Of a stretch of 44,518 bases of DNA, positions 1-9,400 are shown piece after piece; within the stretch, counting starts at the first letter, position 1; each line of letters begins with the position of its first letter. The stretch is taken from the NCBI GenBank assembly GCA_025352785.1, contig JANXSD010000045.1, forward strand, positions 1 through 44,518. The letters are read 5' to 3'. The translations under genes were made by a program, and so were the position numbers. The notes under the pieces are model-generated. The model made no database searches, was not told where the DNA came from, and worked only from the letters and a program-made list of their open reading frames with translations. Origin of the DNA: Bacteroidota bacterium (lineage in GTDB: Bacteria > Bacteroidota > Bacteroidia > AKYH767-A > OLB10).

Positions 1-16
1 AGTCCCGTCCGGACCG
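1..16 (+). tRNA. 3' end of a probable tRNA gene (truncated by window edge)
   Basis: The first 16 bases can be read as the tail of a tRNA: the end of the T-loop (AGT), a T-stem 3' arm CCCGT, an acceptor 3' arm CCGGACC, and a G discriminator at 16, with no encoded CCA. A Rho-independent terminator follows 12 bases later, as expected for a stable RNA gene. The anticodon and the 5' half lie outside the window, so identity cannot be given. This rests on spacing and arm lengths only; it could be chance. Confidence 0.4.
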
Positions 17-27
17 CAAGGTCAAAG

Positions 28-59
28 AAAAAGTTCATCAGAAATGATGGACTTTTTTT
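28..59 (+). terminator. Rho-independent terminator
   Basis: A 13-bp stem (28-40 with 45-57, one G-T wobble) closes a GAAA tetraloop and runs straight into a T tract to 59. It would end transcription of the RNA gene or gene entering from the left edge. Confidence 0.75.
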
Positions 60-111
60 GTTTCAAGACTATACATTTACTTAATGGGCGTTATAGTTTC
101 CAAACATATAA

Positions 112-384
112 ATTCACGTATTATTTTATCAAAGTAGAATCGCTACCTTTTTCATTACTTTTGTACAAGATTATTTTTTTTATTCGAAAATCTGGGAAAC
201 GACTAAGCTCAGTTATTTTAATCAAGCTTCAGGAATTACGGAAAGTGTGAATTTCAACTATACCTCGAATCATACAACGATAAAAACTGATAGTAGGGAT
301 CTAGTACAGAATATTGGCTTTTTAGGTAGAGATGTAATGACTGGCTCTACGAATTCACTTGTTGGTATTAGAATAATTCGATGA
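112..384 (+). pseudogene. Possible C-terminal gene remnant, unknown family
   Basis: Frame 1 is open from 112 to the TGA at 382-384 and has no ATG start. The last 70 or so residues have protein-like composition, ending in GSTNSLVGIRIIR, whereas the first part overlaps a T-rich stretch and looks non-coding. A fragment of a former secreted or surface protein is plausible given the neighbours, but no family is recognised. The overlapping frame at 44-250 looks less protein-like and was not called. Confidence 0.25.
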
Positions 385-421
385 TTTAAAAGCGTAGGAG
401 TATTACTATTTCGCAAATCTC

Positions 422-1186
422 TTGTTTAATCTTTCCTTGTCAGTTTCCAGAGTAGCTAGTGCAGTAAATACATTTTACTTTTACCTTGTTAGTAGTGCGG
501 GAATATCTGGTCCTTTTTTACAGTCAATTGGAAACCCAGTTAAGTTTGGAGACTTTTTGAGACTAAAGTTTAGTAAAAATGGTAGTAAATTGGTAGCGAT
601 GACTGCGAGCATTTTGGTTGAAACATATGACTTTGACAGGTGTACTGGTTTATTAAGTAATGTTAAAACTATACATCAGAACAATTTAAATCCGCCCTAT
701 AAAAGATATTGGAGCTTTGCTTTATCCCCGAATGGAAATAGATTATATTCGACTTCTAATTATTTGGGAACAAATCAATATAGATCCTATCTTGTTCAAT
801 ATGATTTGATTACAAATCCAGTTCTTAACACTGCTGATACTCTACACACCTTTATATTTCCACAAATTGCAGGATTAGTCCAATTAGGTTCTGATGACAA
901 GATCTATCTCGCAGTACCATACTGGGCTGCTGATTGTGATGTTGATTATTTATATTGCGGTTCTACGAGAAATTATGCAACTGATAATTTATCCGTTATT
1001 AATTATCCTGATAGCCTTGGATCTGCGTGTGATTTTCAGCCATTTAGTTTTAATCTAGGTGGACATCGTACTTATGTAGGCTTACCTAACAATCCCAACT
1101 ACGAGTTGGATCCAGATAGTGGAAGTGTTTGTGATACACTTGGGCACGTTGGTTTAAACGAATTAATTGGAGTTGTAAGGAATTAA
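422..1186 (+). pseudogene. Truncated beta-propeller-like surface protein fragment
   Basis: The 254-residue frame resembles the middle part of secreted Bacteroidota proteins that pair a WD40/propeller-like region with PKD and T9SS modules. Visible cues are FSKNGSKL (about residue 51), SPNGNRLYSTS, a segment reading GSDDKIYLA, and the end motif GGHRTYVGLPNNPNYELDP. Intact relatives start with a signal peptide and end in further domains plus a sorting signal. Here the frame opens only after a TAG at 395-397, the first usable start is a TTG at 422, there is no signal peptide, and the protein stops soon after the LPNNPNY motif. I read it as a gene that lost both ends; a short functional protein is less likely. 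Family assignment is by recalled motif similarity, not by search. Confidence 0.5.
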
Positions 1187-1257
1187 TTCAATGGCAAGAA
1201 ATAACTCATTATTTTAAGGCTAAACGAATAGAGAAAAATCGTATAGTATTTGAACTT

Positions 1258-1560
1258 ATGGCTGATATAGTTAGTGATAAGATTCAACATGAATTGCGTA
1301 TCGAATGTTACAATTTATTTAATGCAATATGTAAAATTCAAGTACCGATTTTGGATATTAAAATAGAAGTATTTTATAATAAATATATTGCACCATTTTC
1401 AAGTATAATAACTGCTTTTGTAGGAAGTAAAGATGAAATACCTGACAATGCAAATTTATTTTTAAAGTATGATATTGATTATTTAACTATGCTTACTGAT
1501 AGGAATTATAAAAAGTATTTACATGTTCATCAATTAACAGCTGTTAGACGACAATACTAA
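1258..1560 (+). CDS. Hypothetical protein, possibly a remnant
   Basis: A 100-residue frame from an ATG to a TAA. The same frame stays open without a start well upstream, at least to about 1171 inside the preceding fragment, and that extension also reads as protein-like (FKAKRIEKNRIVFEL). The visible ATG may therefore be an internal methionine of a longer, truncated gene. The sequence is mixed hydrophobic and charged, with no signal peptide, membrane segment or motif that I recognise. It sits in a gene-poor stretch with other fragments. It may be a short real protein or the tail of a lost one. Confidence 0.35.
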   Translation: MADIVSDKIQHELRIECYNLFNAICKIQVPILDIKIEVFYNKYIAPFSSIITAFVGSKDEIPDNANLFLKYDIDYLTMLTDRNYKKYLHVHQLTAVRRQY

Positions 1561-2133
1561 AACATTTCTGATTATTTAAGTGGATTTTTGACAAAACATA
1601 TAGACCTAAAAATTGAACCAGTAAAATTTAATAAGATCTAATTAAATAAATTTGACTTTTTTAATCGACTTTTATTATGAATATTATTAAACAAAATAAA
1701 TTGTGTTAATGCTCTGCTATAAATGGGTAAATAATCTTTAAATTTCTTTTGTTGAAGTCATTAATTAGTATTTTAAAAAGTAAATGAATTCGCCTTTCTT
1801 ATTCAATTATAACTTAGGATTTCACTCAATTCAAATTTTTTTAGGAACCCCATCCGTACCAGTACTGATATGAAAATACTACTATTAGGGTATGGCGCGG
1901 CTTTGCAAATGATCGGAACTTTGGGAAGAAATTAGTAATTGTTGAAATAAATGGAATAGGTCTTTGATTTGAGCGAAAACAATTGCAACATTTCTGAAAG
2001 TAAATTCGCACTTATCTATATTATCCATGATTCATTTGAAAAATAAATTTTAAGAGATTTATTTTTTCGTTTATTTTCTTAATCGAAAAATTGCTATTTA
2101 AAAAATCTTGTAATAATTAAACCTAACATATAC
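1561..2133 (+). other. 573-bp intergenic stretch without recognisable content
   Basis: Very AT-rich, with stops in all frames at short spacing. The longest curiosity is a 21-codon mini-frame at 1870-1935 (MKILLLGYGAALQMIGTLGRN), which is too short to support. No clear TAnnTTTG promoter, hairpin terminator or repeat was found, including just upstream of the gene at 2134. Confidence 0.5.
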
Positions 2134-3399
2134 ATGAATCGTTCTCTACAAATTTGCTTGATTGCAATCTGTTTCTTCTTAATTGGTAAGCTGAATGCTA
2201 CCGACTTAATAGTATCTTCAGGTGGTGCTGGTGGTGCATATTCTACAATTAATGCTGCTGTTGCAGCTGCAAATTCAGGAGATAGAATAATAGTGTATCC
2301 AATATCTACGGGCGCTGCTTATTCAGAAGGGACAATTACTCTTACAAAAAGTATTCAAATTCTTTCTGCAAATGAAGGCGCTTATTTTACTGTAGATGCA
2401 AATGTAAATATAACTCCAGCAGCAGCTGGCATGAGTGTTTCTATTATGGAAATGAAACTCGTAACTGGATCTATACAAACTGCAATAAATGCTCCAGCAG
2501 GTAGTAGGTGTATTGTAAATGTTATTAATGACTCAATTATAAATGGCGGAGTATTTTTTGATGCCAATAATTACAATGTCACTGTTGCAAATTCATATAC
2601 CGGTAATTCTGTATATGTAAACTTCGGACGAGTATTAGGTAACGTAATCAATACAACAATTTCAGCGGCTTTATATGGTATTCATGTGAGTACTGATGCC
2701 GTTGCAACCTCAGATTCTATCTTGATTATTGGTAATAAAATTACAGTGATCAATACAAGTGCTTCTATGGCTGGAATTTATTGGGGATCAACTTCTCAAT
2801 ATTTTCAGATCTTAAATAATTTTATTTATTTTCCATTTCCCTATTATTATGGATATGGAATTAATGTAATTACAAGTAAAAATTCAAATGCAGGAACTAA
2901 TCTTATTGTAAATAATACTATTCAAAAATTAAGTACTTCTTATTATCTATATTATGGAATAGCTTGTGCAACGGCGGCATCTGCATACACAGAAATTCAA
3001 AACAATATGGTGTCTTCTCCATTGGTAAATTATCAATATATTTACTGCAATGGGGGAACTTTTTCCGTGCACTATAATTTAGTTACAACTCTTGCATTTT
3101 CAGGATTTACAAATGATGGAACTAACATTATCTTAACAAATACTACACTTGATGCGAATGGTAAAATTACCGCTACTGTTCCAACATCAAATGCTATCAA
3201 TGCAGGCAACCCAGATTCAGCATTTGTTGATATTAATTTAACACGAAATGATGCGGGTGCTTATGGTGGATCTTTCACTTTAGATAATTATTTTCCAAAT
3301 GGAGCTAACGATTGGGCGCGCGTTTTTTATATGGTAGCACCAAGAAGAGTACTCGTAAATGGAACAATCAATGTACGTGCTGACGGTTATGATAAATAA
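2134..3399 (+). CDS. Secreted right-handed beta-helix (pectin-lyase-fold) protein
   Basis: 421 residues. The N-terminus is a signal peptide: MNRSLQ, a hydrophobic stretch ICLIAICFFLIG, and probable cleavage after KLNA near residue 22. It is followed by the typical beta-helix opening in which a gap-prone Gly/Ala-rich segment leads into YSTINAAVAAANSGDRIIV. The rest has the hydrophobic, Asn-rich rungs of parallel beta-helix proteins (NNTIQKL, IQNNMV). The last part, with NAINAGNPDSAFVD and a GAYGGS motif, is the usual C-terminal cap of such Bacteroidota proteins. No T9SS sorting domain is present, so it is exported to the periplasm or released. A catalytic role (polysaccharide lyase) is not supported by any residue I can identify. 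It directly precedes, and may be co-transcribed with, the giant adhesin gene. Confidence 0.75.
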   Translation: MNRSLQICLIAICFFLIGKLNATDLIVSSGGAGGAYSTINAAVAAANSGDRIIVYPISTGAAYSEGTITLTKSIQILSANEGAYFTVDANVNITPAAAGMSVSIMEMKLVTGSIQTAINAPAGSRCIVNVINDSIINGGVFFDANNYNVTVANSYTGNSVYVNFGRVLGNVINTTISAALYGIHVSTDAVATSDSILIIGNKITVINTSASMAGIYWGSTSQYFQILNNFIYFPFPYYYGYGINVITSKNSNAGTNLIVNNTIQKLSTSYYLYYGIACATAASAYTEIQNNMVSSPLVNYQYIYCNGGTFSVHYNLVTTLAFSGFTNDGTNIILTNTTLDANGKITATVPTSNAINAGNPDSAFVDINLTRNDAGAYGGSFTLDNYFPNGANDWARVFYMVAPRRVLVNGTINVRADGYDK

Positions 3400-3434
3400 T
3401 GGTTTTCTCCTTCTTATTTCTAAATCGAAACAGC

Positions 3435-6400
3435 ATGAAAAGTCTGACGAAAATACTCGTATTCATGTTGCTGATTTCATCCAATCTATTTGCACAAGTA
3501 GGTAGAGGGAAAATAACAGCAGCTGAATATTACTGGGATACAGAACCTGGTCAGGGACTTGGTATAGCTATGAGCTTACAAGGAAACCCTAATGATGCAA
3601 TAAGAACTGCGGTACGGTCATCGTCAATAAATTTGTCAGCGGGGTTGCATACATTTAATATTCGTATGCAAGATTCTCTCGGACATTGGGGAACGGTTTT
3701 TACCTCAGTCATGAGTGTCGAAAATGCAATCACCGCAAGAAATATTTCTGCTTCCATTGCACGTGTTTATTGGGATACTAATTTAGCAGGTGCAACAGCA
3801 TTAATTATCTTTAATGGTAATGCAACCAATGCAATTAATTCTTTTGTTCAATCTACTCCAATAAATTCTTTTGCAACTGCAGGTTTACATACCTTATCTG
3901 TTCAAGTACGTGACAATACTGGCCAATACAGCCCACCATTTACAACAGTAGTTAGCGTTGAAAATTTAATTACAGCTCGTACTCTAGCTGCATCATTCGC
4001 TAGAGTTTATTGGGATGGGAATTCAGCGTCGGCAACAGGATTAATTTTCTTAAATGGAAATTCTACTAATGCAATTAATTCATTCGTTCAGTCATCTGCA
4101 ATTGCAACTTTTTCAATTTCCGGATTGCATACTTTAAGCGTAGAAGTAATGGATAATACAGGTCACTATAGTCCAGCTTTTACAACTGCAATAAGTGTAG
4201 AAAAGCAAATTAAAGTTGATAGAAGCATTAAAGTTATTGATGGCCGTGTTTGGTATGATGCAAATGTTCCATCCTTACCAAATATGATCGCGTTCGATGG
4301 TGCTTTTAATGATGCTTTTGAAACTGCATTTAAATCTCTTGCAGCACCTTCAACAGGGATGCATACAATCAATATTCAACTTCGTGATTCAGCTAACGGT
4401 TGGGGACCAACATTCACCACTGCATTGAGTGTTGAAGGGCCTATTGCTTACAGAAATATTAATATATCAGCAGGTCAGTTTTACTGGGATAATGATACAA
4501 CACAAAATACAACAACACTATTGGCATTCGATGGCGCATTTGATAATGCCATTGAAAGTGTTTACAAATCTTCAATAGCATTAATGCCTGTAGGATTACA
4601 TAATTTATGTGTTCGTGTTATAGATGTTGCAGGTAATTGGGGTAAAGCTTTTACTACTGCAATTTCAATTGAAAATGCTATTACTGCTCGCGATCTTAAA
4701 GTGGTGGAAGGGGAAGTGAGCATTGATAATTTTCCGCCACTTATTGTAATTGGAATGAACGGAAATTTCGGTAACGCCATTGAACAAGCTCAAACAACTT
4801 TGTTAAGTAATGGAATTCCCACGGGGCTTCATAAACTTAATGTTAGAATGAAAGGACGTGATTCAAATTGGGGTTCCTATTTTACCACTGCTCTATTAGT
4901 TTCACCTTGCGCAAGTACGCCAACTCCAATAGTTACAAATCAGCGACCATTAAGTTTTTGTAATGGTGATAGTACTGTGTTGATTGCAACTCCTGGATTT
5001 AATTCGTATCAATGGGTTAATAATAATGCAGTTGTAAGTACAGCATCTAGCATTACTGTAAAAAATTCAGGATCTTATATTGTTATCGCTACAGATGCTA
5101 CTAATTGTCCAGGTGCATCATCAGCAGTTATTGTGGATAAACATAATCCAATCGTAAATATTACTTCTAATGCCCATTTCTGTCAGGGTAAAGTGGATAG
5201 TTTGATTGCAACTTCTGGATTTCAATCGTATCAATGGACGGGTGGTGCTACAACTTCCAAAATGGTAGTTAATAACGGTGGATTGTATGCTGTAACCGTT
5301 TCTGATTTACTTGGTTGTACGGGCACTTCTTCAGTAAATATTAATATGCTTACACAACCTGCAACTCCTATAATTACGAGTAGTGGCCCAGTTGCTTTTT
5401 GTCCTGGAACTATCCTAACATTATCTTGTGCTTCTGTAGGTAATTTATTGTGGAGTACAGGACTCACTACATCATCAATATCTACTGACTCAAGTAGTAG
5501 TTATAATGTGGTTGTCACTAACGCAAATGGATGTTCAACTTCATCACAATATATATCGACACATAAATTTCCTTTAGCTGTGGCTTCTATTTCTTCTAAT
5601 GGTCCAACTACTTTTTGTGCAGATTCAAGAGTGAATTTGACAGCTAATTTATCAGCGAGTTATAATTGGTCGAATGGTGCAACTACACAAAGTATTTTAG
5701 TAAATTCAAGTGGAAATTACAACGTTGCTATTGTTGATAGTGATGGTTGTACTGCAAATTCTTTAGTAACCTCAATTATTGTAAATCCATTGCCGCCAAT
5801 TCCAAATGTTACATCAAGTGGTGCGTTAAGTTTTTGTAATGGAGGAGCAGTTACCCTTTCGTCCAATGCATCAACAAATAATTTATGGAATAATGGAGTA
5901 ATAACTTCGTCTCAATATATAACACTTTCAGGAGTTTTTGTGGATACTGTTTTCAATCAATATGGTTGCAAAGCTTGGTCTACACCTATTGTTGTTGATG
6001 TACATCCTGTTGCTACCATTTCAGCAAACGGTCCCTTAACATTTTGCGCTGATGCTTCTGTTCAACTAACTGCACATCCTAATTCTGGTGTAAGCTATTT
6101 ATGGTTTAATGGATCTACTTCTCCATCAATTAATGTTAATATTACTAATGATAGTGCTTGGGTAATTGTAACTGAAATAGCAGGTGGTTGTAATGATACA
6201 ACATCGGTTAATATTCATGTGAACCCTTTGCCAATAGGTGTAATTACTCCAAATGGATCAACTACATTCTGTAGTGGAAGTGCGGTTACATTTAATACTT
6301 CTGGTGACCCTCATACAAAATATCAATGGTATCAAAATGGACAACCATTGATGTATGCTGTTTGGAATATTTATAGTAGTCAATATGTATATTACCATGT

Positions 6401-9400
6401 AGAAGGATATTCATTTACTGCAACAAGTAGTGGATCTTTTTCTGCAATGGATATCGATACGTTAACAGGATGTACTTTAATGACTAATGCAATTGTTGTT
6501 TTAGTGAATTCAGCTGCGCAACCAGTTATTTCTGCAAATGGTGGTACTACATTATGTGTCGGTGCAAATACGTTACTTAGTAGTACCTCTGCTATTACTT
6601 ATCAATGGTCGCAGGGTTCTTCAGCACAACTAATTACTGCTGCTGTTTCAGGATATTATACTGTAACAATTACTGATGGCAACGGCTGTACTAATACATC
6701 TGTACCAACATTAGTATCGTTTCATCCTACTGCAAGTATAAACAGTAGTGGCCCAACTACTTTTTGTTTAGGTGGAAATGTTAACTTAACAGCACAACCA
6801 CTTGGTACTTATTTGTGGTCGAATGGATCAACTTCTGCTTCTATAAATGGAATTGCAACTGCTGGAACTTATACTGTTTCTGTAACGGATGTGAATGGTT
6901 GTAGTTCCATATCATCGCCTACTTCTATTAATGTAAATCCATTGCCTAACGGATCTATTTCTGCAGGTGCATCCACAACTGTTTGTCAAGGTAATTTTGT
7001 TTCTCTAAATACTTTAGGTGACCCTAATTCAATTTATCATTGGTATTTAAATGGATCTGTCATTTTGTATGCTTCGTACAATTATCAATCTGGTCAAACA
7101 TATTATTTACCTATAAGTGGATATACTTATAACATTTATGTTAGTGGAACATATTCTGCTGAAATAATTGATACATTAACTGGATGTAGTCGGATGACAA
7201 ATAGTATTGTTGTAAATGTTGTTCCACTTCCACTTATTCATGTTACTCAATCAAGTTCGATTTTATGTTTTGGTGGAAATGGTGCTGCATTAACTGCAAG
7301 TGGAATGGGAACTGTTGCGCCCTATAATTATTCATGGAATACCGGTTCTACAACTGCAAGTATTTCTTCACTTGTTGCTGCTATTTATACTGTGGAAGTT
7401 ACTGATAATATCGGATGTAAAAGTGATACTGCATTTAACATCACTCAACCTACGGCTGTAAATCCATCATTGTTAAGTCCAAAAAATACGCGCGGATACA
7501 ATACAAGTTGTTATGGAGTTGCTGATGCTAGTGTATCAATATTAGCAGGCGGAACCTCACCTTACACGTATTTATGGAATACAAATGCAACGACTTCCAC
7601 AATTTCTAATGTTGGTCTAGGTTCATATTCAGTAACAATTTCAGATGCGAATGGTTGTATTGGTATTGGAACTATTTCATTGATCGAACCACCCGTTGTA
7701 ACATTATCATTTTCTTCTGCAACTTATATTGGTGGAAATGAAATTCGTTGTCATGGAGAAAGAGGAGCAATTGCTGCACACCCTTCTGGAGGAACTGGCC
7801 CGTTTACATATCATTGGTCGGATACTCAATTAACTCAAATAGCTGATACACTTTTTGCCGGAAATTATTCTGTTATAGTAGCAGATTCAGAAGGTTGTTC
7901 AGTTTCAGGTTCTTTCACGTTGCATGAACCAGGGGCGATGGTTAGTACATTAACAGCACTCGATCATAATGGATATTCTATATCATGTTATGGATTATCA
8001 GATGGCGCAATTAATTCAATTATTAATGGCGGAAATTTAGTCTATCACTACTGGTGGAATGATTCTATCGCAACGCCAAACAGAAATAGTTTGCAAGTTG
8101 GTACCTATCAATTATTAGTAACCGACACGAATGGTTGTCAATTGTTGGACTCTATTCGTCTTACACAGCCAACACAAATTACTACACACACTATTGGATC
8201 AACTTTAAATTGTTTTGGAGATTCCAATGGTTCTGCATCGGTTGTTGCACTTGGTGGCGATCCATCTTATACTTACAAGTGGTCTACGAATGCTACTGGT
8301 TCTGCAATCAGTAATTTGTCGGCTGCTACATATATCATAACAGTTACTGATAGTCGTGGTTGCTCGGTTATTGATAATGCGGTAGTAAATCAACCACCGC
8401 AATTAATAGCATATGCATTTGGAACATACATTGGTTGTGGTTCGCAAATTGGTTTACTTTCAGGGACTGCAGCAGGTGGAGTAGCTCCTTATGGATATCA
8501 ATGGAGTAATGGCTCTACTGCTGATTATCAAATTAATTTGTCAGTAGGAAATTATTCTCTAACTGTAACTGATAGTCATGGTTGTCTTGATACTGCTGCT
8601 ACAATTATATTAAATCCTCCAATATTAGTTTCTTCATTTAATGTTGTAACGGATTCCGTTAAATCTATATTATCTGTTAATGTTTCAGGAGGAGTTTCAC
8701 CATATATGTACTTGTGGAGTGATGGAAAATCAACGCCTTCGGATACTGTTCCCAATACACATCCGTCAGGTATTTATTCGGTTATTGTAACTGATGCAAA
8801 TGGATGTACATCGAGGGGTTCTGCATTTGTTGTAGGTACTGGTTGTACAATTCATCAAACAATTAGTCATGTTGATGTTTCGTGTAAGGGCGGTTCTAAT
8901 GGGAATGCTTCTACTTTTGTAACTGGTGCAATTGGTCCTATTAGTTATGTATGGAATACTAGTGGATTAACTACCTCATCAATAACAGGTTTAGTTGCTG
9001 GAAAATATTATTTACAAGTTTCTGATTCGATTGGTTGTGTAAATACAGATTCCGTAATAATTGCTGAGCCTTCATCACTACTAGTTACTGCATTACCATC
9101 AAATTTAATAATTTGTCACGGTGGAAATTCAATTGTTAGCGTAAGCGCAACGGGTGGAAAAACACCTTATCTGAGTGGAATTGGAACATTCTCACAAGTT
9201 GCTGGAAATACACATTACATCGTTGTTGATCAAAATGGCTGTTCTGCGTTTGCTGATATAAATTTAAATGATCCTGGTTTGTTGCAAGCAACAATATCTT
9301 CAAATAAAGATACTATTTGTAATGGTGATAATGTTACGATTACTTTTACTGGACCAGCAAATGGATCTGTAAAATATCAAGTGAACAGTAATCCGTCTAC

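Noticed and set aside
44-250. Open frame of 68 codons with aromatic-rich product
   Set aside because: It starts inside the terminator, has biased T-rich composition, and overlaps a more protein-like frame; no family features.
1870-1935. 21-codon mini-frame MKILLLGYGAALQMIGTLGRN
   Set aside because: Too short to support, with no promoter or known family; kept only as a note for the intergenic region.
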